Below are positions 49,581-59,334 of a DNA stretch of 64,000 bases, one piece after another. Where the stretch lies: NCBI RefSeq assembly GCF_014194975.1, contig NZ_JACIAY010000002.1:558001-622000 (forward strand). The letters run 5' to 3'. Positions within the stretch are counted from its first letter, which is position 1. Every line of letters begins with the position of its first letter. The notes beneath the pieces were generated by a model. That model had not been told where the DNA came from. It ran no database searches and saw only the letters and a program-made list of their open reading frames with translations. The stretch is from Sphingomonas sp. BK580. GTDB taxonomy: Bacteria > Pseudomonadota > Alphaproteobacteria > Sphingomonadales > Sphingomonadaceae. Position numbers and translations under genes: made by a program.

Positions 49581-50105
49581 ATGACGGCGCCGGCGTGGCG
49601 ACTGCGCCGCGCCGGCGCGACGGACTCGGATGCGCTCGCGCTGGTGGCGGGCGCGACCTTCCTCGAGGCGTTCGCGGGCGTGCTCGACGGTGCCGATATC
49701 GTCACCCACGTCGCGCGCAACAGCAGCGCGGCGGCGTTCGCGCGCTATCTCGCCGCGGGCGCGCTGGCGACGTTGGCCGAGGTCGAGCCCGGCGCGGCGC
49801 CGGTCGGCTACACCCTGCTCACCCCGCCCGACCTGCCGGTGGCACCGCTGCGGGGTGACATCGAGCTCAAGCGGATCTACGCGCTGGCGCCGTACCACGG
49901 CACCGGGCTGGGCGCGGCACTGATCGCGCGCGCGCTCGACGACGCGCGCGCGAGCGGGTGCCGTCGTATGTTGCTCGGCGTGTACGGCGGCAACCGGCGC
50001 GCGCATCGCTTCTACGAAAAGCACGGCTTCGCGGTGGTGGGCGAGCGTCGCTTCCTGGTCGGCGCGACCTGGCACGACGATCGCGTCTACGGGCGGACGA
50101 TGTAG
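49581..50105 (+). CDS. GNAT family N-acetyltransferase
   Basis: The 174-residue protein has the acetyl-CoA-binding GNAT core: LKRIYALAPYHGTGLGAALIARAL (motif A with a G-T-G-L-G loop) and LGVYGGNRRAHRFYEKHGFAVVG (motif B). It starts at ATG 49581, one base after the ndk stop, so it is probably co-expressed. The acceptor substrate is not predictable. Confidence 0.88.
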   Translation: MTAPAWRLRRAGATDSDALALVAGATFLEAFAGVLDGADIVTHVARNSSAAAFARYLAAGALATLAEVEPGAAPVGYTLLTPPDLPVAPLRGDIELKRIYALAPYHGTGLGAALIARALDDARASGCRRMLLGVYGGNRRAHRFYEKHGFAVVGERRFLVGATWHDDRVYGRTM

Positions 50106-50258
50106 GTCGCGCCACACGTTACGCAGCGCCGTCGTTGCGAGCGTCGCGCCCTTTCGCGGCGTCATCCCGAACTCGTTACAGGATCCACCGCGCCGCCAGA
50201 CAAGCTCAGGACGATCGCGGTGGGCGGGAAAGGACGCTTCCGCTCGCTGGCCGTCGCC

Positions 50259-50849
50259 CTACGCCACTCGACCCTCCCGCCAGCTCCCCTCCCGCACGAA
50301 GCGCGCCAGCTCCTCGGGATACAGCCGGTGCTCCGCCGCCAGCACCCGCTCGGCGAGCGTGTCGGGCGTGTCGCCCGGCTCGATCGGCACCTCCGCCTGG
50401 CCGAGCACCGCGCCGCCGTCGAGTTCCTCGGTGACGACGTGGACCGAGCAGCCCGCGACCGCGTCGCCCGCCGCGATCGCGCGCGCGTGTGTGTCGAGAC
50501 CCTTGTACTTAGGCAGCAGCGAGGGATGGATGTTGACGATCCGCCCGCGCCAGCGCGCGACGAGATCGTCCGACAGCAGGCGCATGTAGCCCGCCAGCGC
50601 GATCACCTGGACGCCCGCCGCGCGCAGTGCCGCGTCGAGCGCCGCCTCATAGGCTGGCTTGCCGATACCGCGCGGTGACAGCGCGAAGGTCGCCAGCCCC
50701 TGCTCGCGCGCCCAGGCGAGCCCCGCCGCCTCGGGCTTGTCCGAGGCGACCAGCGCGATCTCGTATGCGTGGCCGGCCGCCGCGGCGAGCGAGCGCATGT
50801 TTGACCCGCGGCCCGAGACCAGCACCGCCACGCGCACCGGCGCGCTCAT
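50259..50849 (-). CDS. purN: Phosphoribosylglycinamide formyltransferase
   Basis: The 196-residue enzyme adds the formyl group to GAR from 10-formyl-THF in purine synthesis. [10 protein letters not shown] near the N-terminus and the catalytic [14 protein letters not shown] with downstream VTEELDGG are typical. The ATG at 50849 overlaps the purM stop (ATGA), so purM and purN are coupled. Confidence 0.96.
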   Translation of the reverse strand: MSAPVRVAVLVSGRGSNMRSLAAAAGHAYEIALVASDKPEAAGLAWAREQGLATFALSPRGIGKPAYEAALDAALRAAGVQVIALAGYMRLLSDDLVARWRGRIVNIHPSLLPKYKGLDTHARAIAAGDAVAGCSVHVVTEELDGGAVLGQAEVPIEPGDTPDTLAERVLAAEHRLYPEELARFVREGSWREGRVA

Positions 50850-51937
50850 GCGCGGTGAGTCGCGGTCCAGTCGGCGCGCGCGCTCCACGTCTCGGTCGAG
50901 CCCGAGACGGTGCAGCCGCGCTCGCCCGCCTCGATCCGCCCGATCGTGTGGACCGTCTCGCCCGCGTCGCGGAGCGCCGCGGCGACGGCATCGGCCTGAT
51001 CCGCGCCGACCACCACCGCCATGCCGATGCCGCAGTTGAAGGTGCGCGCCATCTCTTCCGGCTCGATCGCGCCCTGCGCCTGGAGGAAGGCCATCAGCCG
51101 CGGCTGCTCCCAGGCGTCGGCGTCGACCATCGCGTGCGTCCCGGCGGGCAGCACGCGCGGGATGTTCTCGAGCAGTCCGCCGCCGGTGATATGCGCCAAA
51201 CCCTTGATCCTGTGGGCGCGCAGCAGCGGCAGCAGGCTCGCGACATAGATTCGCGTCGGCGCCATCAGGTGATCGATGAGCAGCTTGTCGGGGTCGAACA
51301 GCGCCGGGCGGTCGAGCTTCCACGCCTTGTCGGCGGCGAGGCGGCGCACCAGCGAGAAGCCGTTGGAGTGGACGCCCGAGGAAGCGAGGCCGAGGATGAC
51401 GTCGCCCGACGCGATCGTCGTGCCGGTGAGCACGTCGCCGCGCTCGACCGCGCCGACGCAGAAGCCGGCGAGATCATAGTCGCCCTCGGCGTACATGCCC
51501 GGCATCTCCGCGGTCTCGCCGCCGATGAGCGCGCAGCCGGCGATGCGGCAGCCCTCCGCGATCGAGGCGACCACTCGCTCCGCGACCGCGGTGTCGAGCC
51601 GGCCGGTCGCGTAATAGTCGAGGAAGAACAGCGGCTCGGCGCCCTGAACGATCAGGTCGTTGGCGCACATCGCCACCAGGTCGATGCCGACGCCCTCGTG
51701 CCGCTGCCACTCGATCGCGAGCTTCAGCTTGGTGCCGACGCCATCGTTGGCGGCGACCAGCAGCGGGTCGGTGAAGCCCGCCGCGCGCAGGTCGAAGAAG
51801 CCGCCGAAGCCGCCCAGGTCGGCGTCGGCGCCGGCGCGGCGGGTGGCGCGGGCCAGCGGGGCGATGGCGCGGACCAGCGCGTTGCCGGCGGCGATCGAGA
51901 CCCCGGCCTGCTCGTAGGTGTAGCCTTCGTTGCTCAT
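50846..51937 (-). CDS. purM: Phosphoribosylformylglycinamidine cyclo-ligase (AIR synthetase)
   Basis: The 363-residue enzyme closes the imidazole ring of AIR with ATP. Landmarks are [40 protein letters not shown] and [18 protein letters not shown] 51937 (MSNEGYTY) is the normal family start; an upstream extension of the frame overlaps the divergent gene and was dropped. A 63-base gap separates it from the plus-strand hda group. Confidence 0.96.
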   Translation of the reverse strand: MSNEGYTYEQAGVSIAAGNALVRAIAPLARATRRAGADADLGGFGGFFDLRAAGFTDPLLVAANDGVGTKLKLAIEWQRHEGVGIDLVAMCANDLIVQGAEPLFFLDYYATGRLDTAVAERVVASIAEGCRIAGCALIGGETAEMPGMYAEGDYDLAGFCVGAVERGDVLTGTTIASGDVILGLASSGVHSNGFSLVRRLAADKAWKLDRPALFDPDKLLIDHLMAPTRIYVASLLPLLRAHRIKGLAHITGGGLLENIPRVLPAGTHAMVDADAWEQPRLMAFLQAQGAIEPEEMARTFNCGIGMAVVVGADQADAVAAALRDAGETVHTIGRIEAGERGCTVSGSTETWSARADWTATHRA

Positions 51938-52000
51938 GGCGACGCGCCTAGCCACATCGCGCTTGGATTTCCACGCCTGCTTCGCCAAAAGACGCGCGAC

Positions 52001-53245
52001 ATGCGACGCCTCCCCGTCATCATCGCCGCCGTGGCCGCGGGCGCGCTCGGCGCCGCCGCCGTCGTCGCGCAGATCGAGGGCGGCGACCGCGGCGTCGCCG
52101 CCGTGGACAGCTCGGACGACTTCGAGGTCAGCGGCGTGCGCGTCGACGTCTCGGGACCCAACGCCGAGGCGGCGCGGCTCGCCGGCTGGCGCGAGGCGCA
52201 GCGCAAGGGCTTCACTCAGCTCGCGCAGCGGCTCGGCGCGGGCGAGCGGACGCTGCCCGACGGCGCGCTCGACTCGGTCGTGTCGAGCATCGTCGTCGAG
52301 CAGGAGCAGATCGGGCCCAGCCGCTACATCGCGCGCCTCGGCCTGCTGTTCGATCGCGCGCGCACCGCCGCGCTGCTCGGCGTCTCGGCTTATGTCGAGC
52401 GCTCGCCGCCGTTCGTCGTCGTGCCGGTGCAATGGGCGACGGGGGTCGGCACCGCGTTCGAGCAGCGGACGCTCTGGCAGGAAGCATGGGCGCGTTTCCG
52501 CACCGGCGGCAGCACGATCGACTATGTCCGGCCGAGCGGCACAGGGCCCGATCCGCTGCTGCTCAACGTCGGCGAGACACAGCGCCCCGACCGCGGCTGG
52601 TGGCGTGCCGTGCTCGACCAATATGGGGCGAGCGACGTGCTGATGCCGACCGCGCGGTTGACGCGTAAGTGGCCGGGCGGGCCGGTGGTGGGCAGTTTCG
52701 AGGCGCGCTACGGCCCCGATCATCGCCTGCTGCGCGGCTTCACGCTGCGCGTCGGGAGCGCGCGCGGCATACCCGCGCTGCTCGACGAGGCAGTGCGTCG
52801 GCTCGACTCGATCTACCAGGAGGCGCTGCGCGGCGGCGCGCTCGACCCGGACAGCGGGCTCAACCCGATCATGCCCGAGGCGATCCCGACCCCCATCGAT
52901 CTCACCGACGCTTTCGCCGACCTGACCGCGCCGACGGCGGTCACCAGCAGCATCACGGTGCAGTTCGACACCCCCGACGCGGGCGCGGTGACCGGCACCG
53001 AGGGCGCGCTGCGCGGGGTGCCCGGCGTTGCCTCGGCGGCGACGACCAGCCTCGCGCTCGGCGGCGTCTCGCTGATGGCGGTGAGCTACGCGGGCACGCC
53101 CGAGGCCTTCCGCGCGGCGATGGAGGCGCGCGGCTGGCAGGTGTTCGGCAGCGGCACGACGCTGCGGATCCGGCGCGCGCCGCCCGGCGCGACGCCCGCG
53201 GCGCCAGCGCCCGCCGCCGCGCCGCCGCGCGGACCGGCGGGATGA
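52001..53245 (+). CDS. Exported protein of unknown function (DUF2066-like by eye)
   Basis: The 414-residue protein has a signal peptide ([24 protein letters not shown]), then a domain with [22 protein letters not shown] and [26 protein letters not shown], which resembles periplasmic DUF2066 proteins. Near the C-terminus comes a [16 protein letters not shown] segment and a proline/alanine-rich tail. Its stop overlaps the hda start (ATGA). Its constant place beside a replication regulator is notable, but no function can be assigned. Confidence 0.7.
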   Translation: MRRLPVIIAAVAAGALGAAAVVAQIEGGDRGVAAVDSSDDFEVSGVRVDVSGPNAEAARLAGWREAQRKGFTQLAQRLGAGERTLPDGALDSVVSSIVVEQEQIGPSRYIARLGLLFDRARTAALLGVSAYVERSPPFVVVPVQWATGVGTAFEQRTLWQEAWARFRTGGSTIDYVRPSGTGPDPLLLNVGETQRPDRGWWRAVLDQYGASDVLMPTARLTRKWPGGPVVGSFEARYGPDHRLLRGFTLRVGSARGIPALLDEAVRRLDSIYQEALRGGALDPDSGLNPIMPEAIPTPIDLTDAFADLTAPTAVTSSITVQFDTPDAGAVTGTEGALRGVPGVASAATTSLALGGVSLMAVSYAGTPEAFRAAMEARGWQVFGSGTTLRIRRAPPGATPAAPAPAAAPPRGPAG

Positions 53246-53862
53246 GTCAATTCGCGCTGCCGCTGGCGTTGCCCATCGACGCGCGCGACGCCGAGTTCCT
53301 CGTCACCGACTCCAACGCCGCCGCGGTGCGGCTGCTCGATCACTGGGCCACCTGGCCGGTGCGCACCGCGATCGTCGCCGGCCCGCCGCGCTCGGGGCGC
53401 ACGCTGCTGGGGCAGATCTTCGCGGCGCGCTCGGGCGGTTATCTCATCGACGATGCCGAGACCCGCGAGGAGGAAGCGCTGTTTCACGCCTGGAACCGGG
53501 CGCAGGACGAGCGGCGCCCGCTGCTGCTGCTCGCCGCGGCGCTGCCGCCCGCCTGGGCGATCGCGCTGCCCGACCTGCGCACGCGCCTCGCCGCCAGCCC
53601 GGCGGCGACGATCGGCGCGCCCGATGACGCGCTGGTGCGCGCGCTGCTCGAGCGGGGCTTCGCGCGCCGTCACCTCGACGCGCGGCCCGAGTTGATCGCC
53701 TGGCTCGCCGCGCGGGTCGAGCGGAGTCATGCCGCTGTCATCGATGCTATAGAGAGACTGGACCGCGCCGCGCTGGCGGGTCGGCGCCGACTGTCGATCC
53801 CGCTGGCGCGCGAAACCCTCCAGCCCGACGCGGCGTTGACCGCGCAGAGCGACGATCCATGA
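53242..53862 (+). CDS. hda: DnaA-related regulator HdaA-like, degenerate Walker A
   Basis: The 206-residue protein aligns with short DnaA-like AAA proteins (Hda) that stimulate DnaA-ATP hydrolysis with the clamp. The N-terminal FALPLALPI resembles the clamp-binding QL(S/P)LP-type peptide. The Walker A is GPPRSGRT (residues 47-54) with arginine (R53) in place of lysine, and the B-like motif is LIDDAE. It overlaps the upstream unknown gene and ppk by 4 bases each. Confidence 0.75.
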   Translation: MSQFALPLALPIDARDAEFLVTDSNAAAVRLLDHWATWPVRTAIVAGPPRSGRTLLGQIFAARSGGYLIDDAETREEEALFHAWNRAQDERRPLLLLAAALPPAWAIALPDLRTRLAASPAATIGAPDDALVRALLERGFARRHLDARPELIAWLAARVERSHAAVIDAIERLDRAALAGRRRLSIPLARETLQPDAALTAQSDDP

Positions 53863-56039
53863 CTCGACCGATCACCATCGCCCGCATCGACGCCGAGGAC
53901 GTGCTCGACGACCCGTTCGTCGACCGCGACGGCGGGCGCTACTTCAACCGTGAGCTGTCGTGGCTGTCGTTCAATCGCCGCGTGCTGGAGGAGGCGTGCA
54001 ACCGCGCCCACCCGCTGCTCGAGCGGCTGCGTTTCCTCGCCATCTCGGGGGCGAACCTCGACGAGTTCTTCATGGTGCGCGTCGCCGGTCTCAAGGGCCA
54101 GCAGCTCCAGGACGTCGAGGCGCGCTCGGCCGACGGGCTGACGCCGGGCCAGCAGCTCGCCGCGATCGTCGCGGAGGCTGACTCGCTGATGGCGAGCCAG
54201 CAGACCGTGTGGGGCGAGATCCGTGCCGAGCTGAACGACGCGGGTATCGCGGTGCTCGGCAGCCATGCGCTCGCCACCGCGCTGGACGCCGAGCAGCAGG
54301 CGTGGCTCGAGACCCACTTCCACGAACAGCTCTTCCCGGTGATCACGCCGCAGGCGCTCGACCCGGCGCACCCGTTTCCCTTCCTGCCCAATCGCGGCAT
54401 GGCGGTGATGTTCGACCTCATGCGGCGCTCGGACAAGGAGCCGATCCGCGAGCTGGTGATGCTGCCGGCGGCGATGCCGCGCTTCGTCCGCGTGCCGGGC
54501 GAGGGCGCGCGCTATGTCGCGACCGAGTCGATCCTCAAGCGCTTCGCGCCCGCGCTCTTCCCCGGCTATGACGTGCTCGGCGCGGCCGAGTTCCGGCTGC
54601 TGCGCGACAGCGACATCGAGATCGAGGAAGAGGCGGAGGACCTCGTCCGCTACTTCGCCAACGCCATCAAGCGCCGCCGTCGCGGCCGCGTGATCCGTCT
54701 CGAGCTCGAGACCGGCATGCCCGACACGCTCGCCGCGGTGCTGCGCGACGAGCTCGGCGGCGCCGACGCCATCGTCACCGAGACGGGCTCGTTCCTCGGC
54801 ATCGGCGACCTCTCGCTGCTCGCGGACGAGGACCGGCCCGACCTCAAGTTCGTCCCGTTCACGCCGCGTTTCCCCGAGCGTATCCGCGAGTTCGGCGGGG
54901 ACTGTTTCGCCGCGATCCGCGCCAAGGACATCGTCGTCCATCACCCCTATGAGACGTTCGACGTCGTGCTGGCCTTCCTCAAGCAGGCAGCGAACGATCC
55001 CGACGTGGTCGCGATCAAGCAGACGCTGTACCGCGCGGGCAAGCAGTCGGCGGTGATCAGCGCGCTGATCGCCGCGGCCGAGGCGGGCAAGTCGGTCACC
55101 GCGGTGGTCGAGCTCAAGGCGCGCTTCGACGAGGAGCAGAACCTGCAATGGGCCAGCGCGCTGGAGCGCGCCGGCGTGCAGGTCGTCTACGGCTTCATCG
55201 ACTGGAAGACGCACGCCAAGGTGGCGATGGTGGTGCGGCGCGAGGGACAGCAGTTCCGCACCTATTGTCACTTCGGGACGGGCAACTACCATCCCGTGAC
55301 GGCGCGGATCTACACCGACCTCAGCTTCTTCACCGCCGATCCGCGCGTCGGGCGCGATGCGGCGCGGTTGTTCAACTATATCACTGGTTACGTCGAGCCG
55401 GGCGACATGGAGAAGGTGGTGCTCAGCCCGCGCGACCTGCGCGACCGGCTGATGCAGGACATCGACCGCGAGATCGCGCACGCGCGCGCCGGCCGCCCCG
55501 CCGCGGTCTGGGCCAAGATGAACTCGCTGGTCGACCCCACGATCATCGAGAAGCTCTACGAGGCGAGTAGCGCGGGGGTCGAGATCGACCTGATCGTGCG
55601 CGGGATCTGCTGCCTCAAGCCGCGCGTGCCCGGCATGTCCGACAACATCCGCGTCAAGTCGGTGGTGGGTCGCTTCCTCGAGCACAGCCGCATCGCCGCC
55701 TTCGGCAACGGCGCCGCGCTGCCCAATGACGCGGCGCTCGTCTATATCTCCAGTGCCGACTGGATGCCGCGCAACTTCGACCGGCGAGTCGAATATCTGC
55801 TGCCGATCGACAACGAGACGGTGCACGATCAAGTGCTCGACCAAGTGATGGTGGCCAATCTGATCGACAATGAGCAGAGCTGGGAGCTGCAGCCCGACGG
55901 CAGCTACGTGCGCGTGGAGCCGGGGGACAAGCCCTTCAACCTTCACCGCTACTTCATGGTCAACCCGTCGCTCTCCGGACGCGGCGCCGCGCTCGACGGC
56001 GACGAGGTGCCGGTGCTGTCGCTGCGGCGGCGGCGTTGA
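53859..56039 (+). CDS. ppk: Polyphosphate kinase 1
   Basis: The 726-residue enzyme builds polyphosphate from ATP. It has the four PPK1 domains ([18 protein letters not shown] start, [15 protein letters not shown] middle) and the autophosphorylated histidine in [11 protein letters not shown], about H452. It is translationally coupled to hda before it (ATGA) and to ppx after it (TTGA). Confidence 0.96.
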   Translation: MTRPITIARIDAEDVLDDPFVDRDGGRYFNRELSWLSFNRRVLEEACNRAHPLLERLRFLAISGANLDEFFMVRVAGLKGQQLQDVEARSADGLTPGQQLAAIVAEADSLMASQQTVWGEIRAELNDAGIAVLGSHALATALDAEQQAWLETHFHEQLFPVITPQALDPAHPFPFLPNRGMAVMFDLMRRSDKEPIRELVMLPAAMPRFVRVPGEGARYVATESILKRFAPALFPGYDVLGAAEFRLLRDSDIEIEEEAEDLVRYFANAIKRRRRGRVIRLELETGMPDTLAAVLRDELGGADAIVTETGSFLGIGDLSLLADEDRPDLKFVPFTPRFPERIREFGGDCFAAIRAKDIVVHHPYETFDVVLAFLKQAANDPDVVAIKQTLYRAGKQSAVISALIAAAEAGKSVTAVVELKARFDEEQNLQWASALERAGVQVVYGFIDWKTHAKVAMVVRREGQQFRTYCHFGTGNYHPVTARIYTDLSFFTADPRVGRDAARLFNYITGYVEPGDMEKVVLSPRDLRDRLMQDIDREIAHARAGRPAAVWAKMNSLVDPTIIEKLYEASSAGVEIDLIVRGICCLKPRVPGMSDNIRVKSVVGRFLEHSRIAAFGNGAALPNDAALVYISSADWMPRNFDRRVEYLLPIDNETVHDQVLDQVMVANLIDNEQSWELQPDGSYVRVEPGDKPFNLHRYFMVNPSLSGRGAALDGDEVPVLSLRRRR

Positions 56040-57544
56040 GGCTGCTGCCGTCGCGGCGCGGCGCTCGCGCCGGCGCGACCGACACGAGCGAGACGAGCGA
56101 CCCGCCGCGGACCGCGATCATCGATATCGGCTCGAACTCGATCCGGCTGGTCGTCTACCAAGGCCCGCCGCGGCTGCCCTCAATCCTCTTCAACGAGAAG
56201 GTGCTCGCCGGACTCGGGCGCAGCCTGGCGCAGTCGGGCAGGATCGACGAGCAGGCGATGGCCGCCGCCGGTACCGCGCTCGAGCGCTTCGCCGCGCTGG
56301 CGCGCGCGATGGAGGTGACGCGGCTGCGCACCGTCGCCACCGCGGCGGTGCGCGACGCCGACAATGGCGCCGACCTGATCGCGGTGGCGGAGGCGGCCGG
56401 CCTGGCCGTCGAGACGCTACCCGGCGAGAAAGAGGCGGAGGCGGCGGGGCTGGGGGTGCTCTCCGGCATCCCCGAGGCGGACGGCATCGTCGGCGACCTG
56501 GGCGGCGGCAGCCTCGAGCTGGTGCGCGTGCGCGGCGGCGCACTGCACGAGCGCGCTTCCTTCCCGCTCGGCGTGCTGCGCATCGGCGCGCTGCGCGAGC
56601 GGAACCTGCTCGACAAGCGGGTAGCCGCCCTGCTCGCCGCGGGCGGCTGGGACGGGGCGGGGCGGGGCACGCCGCTGTACCTTGTCGGCGGCTCGTGGCG
56701 CTCGCTCGCGCGGCTCGACATGGTGGTCACGCACTACCCGCTGCCGGTGATCCACCAATATGGCATGTCCGCCGAGACGATCGCGCGACTGCGGCGCACG
56801 CTGGCGCATGTCAGCAAGGCGCGACTGCGCGAGATCCCCGGCATCTCGGGCGGGCGCGTGCCGACGCTCAGCGACGCCGCCGCGCTGCTCGCCGCGGTGC
56901 TGCGGCATCTCGGCAGCACCCAGACGATCGTCTCGGCCTACGGGCTGCGCGAGGGGCTCCTCTACGACGAACTCAGCGCGGACGAGCGCGCGCTCGATCC
57001 TCTCGTGGTGGCGACGCGCGAGGAGGGCCGCGTGAGCGGGCGTTTCGCCGAGCATGGCGACCTGCTCGACGCGTGGATCGCGCCGCTGTTCGCGGGCGAG
57101 GACGCGGGCGACGCCCGGCTTCGCACCGCCGCCTGCCACCTCGCCGACGTCGGCTGGCGCGCCAACCCGGATTTCCGCGCCGAGCGTGGCCTGGAGATCG
57201 CGCTGCACGGCAACTGGGTCGGGATCGACGCGCGCGGCCGCGCGATGCTGGGTCAGGCGTTGTGGACCGGCATGGGCGGCGCGGTGACCCCGCCACCGCC
57301 GCTGACGTTGCTCGCGGACGAGCCGTCGCTCAAGCGTGCCGCCGCGTGGGGCACGGCGATGCGGCTGGGGCAGCGGCTCAGCGGCGGCGTGGCAGGGCCG
57401 CTGGCGCGCTCCTCGCTCCGCGTCGAGGCGGGCGAGTTGGTGGTGACGCTGACGGGCGATGACGCCGCGCTTTATGGCGAGACGGTGCAGAAGCGCCATA
57501 AGGCGCTGGCGCAGGCGCTGGGTTTGCAGCCGCGGCTGGGGTGA
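56036..57544 (+). CDS. ppx: Ppx/GppA family exopolyphosphatase
   Basis: The 502-residue protein has the actin-like ASKHA fold of the family: [17 protein letters not shown] near residue 25, [11 protein letters not shown] for the second phosphate loop, and an HD-like C-terminal domain. It degrades polyphosphate and possibly pppGpp. No ATG or GTG precedes the conserved start within the frame, so TTG 56036 overlapping the ppk stop is the best start. Producer and degrader of polyphosphate are thus on one transcript. Confidence 0.9.
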   Translation: MRLLPSRRGARAGATDTSETSDPPRTAIIDIGSNSIRLVVYQGPPRLPSILFNEKVLAGLGRSLAQSGRIDEQAMAAAGTALERFAALARAMEVTRLRTVATAAVRDADNGADLIAVAEAAGLAVETLPGEKEAEAAGLGVLSGIPEADGIVGDLGGGSLELVRVRGGALHERASFPLGVLRIGALRERNLLDKRVAALLAAGGWDGAGRGTPLYLVGGSWRSLARLDMVVTHYPLPVIHQYGMSAETIARLRRTLAHVSKARLREIPGISGGRVPTLSDAAALLAAVLRHLGSTQTIVSAYGLREGLLYDELSADERALDPLVVATREEGRVSGRFAEHGDLLDAWIAPLFAGEDAGDARLRTAACHLADVGWRANPDFRAERGLEIALHGNWVGIDARGRAMLGQALWTGMGGAVTPPPPLTLLADEPSLKRAAAWGTAMRLGQRLSGGVAGPLARSSLRVEAGELVVTLTGDDAALYGETVQKRHKALAQALGLQPRLG

Positions 57545-57574
57545 GAGGAGAGGCGGTCACTTCAGCCTCTTCGT

Positions 57575-57664
57575 GAGCCCGGACCTGGCCCGGGACCCGC
57601 CGGGCCGGCAGCGTCGCCGGCCGCTGAGGTGGCGGCAACGTGGATCCCGGGCCAAGTCGGGTCC
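57575..57664. repeat. REP-like GC-rich palindromic units
   Basis: GACCTGGCCCGGGACCC and, about 60 bases later, GGATCCCGGGCCAAGTCGGG are near-inverse copies of the unit at 35367. They occupy the 136-base gap between convergent ppx and the I78-type gene. Confidence 0.5.
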
Positions 57665-57680
57665 AAAGGCGCGAGCCCCC

Positions 57681-57992
57681 TCAGCCGCAGCTCAGTCTGA
57701 CGATCGTACCCCGCGCGTCGGTCTCCACGTTGAGCCGATCGGCGCGGTAATCCATCGTCAGCGCATCGCCCGTGGCGTAGCGCCGAACCGTGCGCGCGCG
57801 GCTCAGCCGCTGCGCCTCCGCCATCGACGCGTCCGCCGACCGCCCGACGAGCGCCGCCGCTGCCCCAGCGTCGCAGCGCGCGCCCGGTGCTTCGCCGCCC
57901 GCGACCGGCGCGGCAGCCACGGGTGTCGCCATCTTGGGCGCGCAGCCCGCCAGCGCGACCAGCACGACAGCTGCGAGCGCGGCGCGGCTCAT
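57681..57992 (-). CDS. I78-type protease inhibitor family lipoprotein
   Basis: The 103-residue protein has a lipoprotein signal with lipobox LAGC at residues ~14-17. The mature part fits the peptidase inhibitor I78 pattern: CDAGAAAALVGR, a helix, then VRRYATGDALTMDYRADRL and DARGTIVRLSCG. It would be anchored in the envelope and may inhibit serine proteases. The ATG overlaps the rnd stop (ATGA). Confidence 0.75.
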   Translation of the reverse strand: MSRAALAAVVLVALAGCAPKMATPVAAAPVAGGEAPGARCDAGAAAALVGRSADASMAEAQRLSRARTVRRYATGDALTMDYRADRLNVETDARGTIVRLSCG

Positions 57993-59161
57993 GCCGCCTC
58001 CGTCCGCGTCATCTTGAGCTTGCCGCCCTGCACCGCGAAGCCGAGCCGTCCCTCCACGAGGTCGAGCGCGTCATGGCCGAACTGGTCGTAGCGCCAGCCC
58101 TGCAGGATCTGCAGCCCATGGCGTTGCCCAGCGGCGAGCGCCTCGAGCTCGTCGCCGCGCGCGAGCAGCCGCGGGGCGACGTCGATGTCGCGCGCGCGGA
58201 TCTTGAGCAGCAGCTTGAGCAGGTCAGCCACCAGCGCGCCCTCGCGCCCGAGCCCGGGCTTGCGGTCCTCGCGCGGCGGCATCTCGGCCTCGGGCAGCGG
58301 CGCGGCCGAGTCTATCGCCGCCATCAACCGCGCGCCGATGTCGTTGCCAGCCCAGGTCTGCGACAGGCCGCGCACCTTGGCGAGGTCGACCTGCTTGCGC
58401 GGCGGGTGGCTGGCGAGATCGGCGATCGTCTCGTCCTTGACGATGCGGCCGCGCGGCAGGTCCTTGGCCTGCGCCTCCAACTCGCGCCAGCGCGCGATCG
58501 CCTTGAGCCGTCCGAGCACCTCGGGCTTGCGGCTCGACACGCGGACGCGCTTCCACGCCACGTCGGGGTCGTTGGCGTAATTGGCCGGGTCGGCGAGCCG
58601 CTCCATCTCCTGGTCGAGCCACGCGCCACGCCCGGTCTTGCGCAGCCGCTCCAGCATCTTGGGGAAGATCGCGGCGAGATGCGTGACGTCGCCGATGGCA
58701 TATTCGATCTGGCGCGCGTCGAGCGGGCGGCGCGCCCAGTCGGTGAAGCGGGCGCCCTTGTCGACCGAGATGCCGAGCCAGCTGTCGACGAGGTTGGAAT
58801 AGCCGATCTGCTCGCCCTGGCCGAGCGCCATCGCCGCCACCTGCGTGTCGAACAGAGGGTGCGGGGTCTTGCCGGTGAGATTGTAGATGATCTCGATGTC
58901 CTGCCCGCCGGCGTGGAAGACCTTGAGCACGTCCTCATTGTCCACCAGCAGGGCGAGCAGCGGCGCGAGGTCGATGCCCGGCGCCATCGGGTCGATCGCG
59001 GCGGCCTCCTCGGTGTCGGCGATCTGGATCAGGCAGAGCTCCGGGTAATAGGTGCTCTCGCGCATGAACTCGGTGTCGACCATCACATAGGGCGCCTCGC
59101 TGAGGCGGGTGCAGAGATTGGCCAGCGTCGCGCTGTCGGTGATCAGGGGGTGAACGTGCAT
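57989..59161 (-). CDS. rnd: Ribonuclease D
   Basis: The 390-residue exonuclease has the DEDD 3'-5' exonuclease core: VDTEF (D29, E31), VFHAGGQDIEII and the YAIGDVTHL motif. A C-terminal HRDC region follows (DLPRGRIVKDETIADLA). It trims tRNA and other stable RNA precursors. A 10-base-pair hairpin ends two bases before its ATG (see 59164-59189). Confidence 0.93.
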   Translation of the reverse strand: MHVHPLITDSATLANLCTRLSEAPYVMVDTEFMRESTYYPELCLIQIADTEEAAAIDPMAPGIDLAPLLALLVDNEDVLKVFHAGGQDIEIIYNLTGKTPHPLFDTQVAAMALGQGEQIGYSNLVDSWLGISVDKGARFTDWARRPLDARQIEYAIGDVTHLAAIFPKMLERLRKTGRGAWLDQEMERLADPANYANDPDVAWKRVRVSSRKPEVLGRLKAIARWRELEAQAKDLPRGRIVKDETIADLASHPPRKQVDLAKVRGLSQTWAGNDIGARLMAAIDSAAPLPEAEMPPREDRKPGLGREGALVADLLKLLLKIRARDIDVAPRLLARGDELEALAAGQRHGLQILQGWRYDQFGHDALDLVEGRLGFAVQGGKLKMTRTEAA

Positions 59162-59163
59162 AA

Positions 59164-59189
59164 GCGCCTGCCCATAGCCGGGCAGGCGC
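59164..59189 (-). promoter_or_regulatory. Strong hairpin abutting the rnd start codon
   Basis: GCGCCTGCCC and GGGCAGGCGC are perfect 10-base arms around a 6-base loop. In the rnd transcript the stem ends two bases before the ATG and covers the place where a ribosome-binding site would be. It could repress translation or act as an RNA-processing site. Confidence 0.55.
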
Positions 59190-59334
59190 GGGTTGACAAA
59201 GAGGGTAATGACGCGAGAGGGCGGCGACCATCCGACAACCGCCGTCGCGGCGCGTCGCCGGCCGCCGTGCCGCCGCTTCCCGCGGTGCCGGCGCCCGGAG
59301 CGAAGCGCGGCGCCGTAGCCAGAGTTTCCGCCCC

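Noticed and set aside
59193..59198. TTGACA box as an aspS promoter
   Set aside because: No acceptable -10 lies 16-19 bases downstream, so the box alone is not enough.
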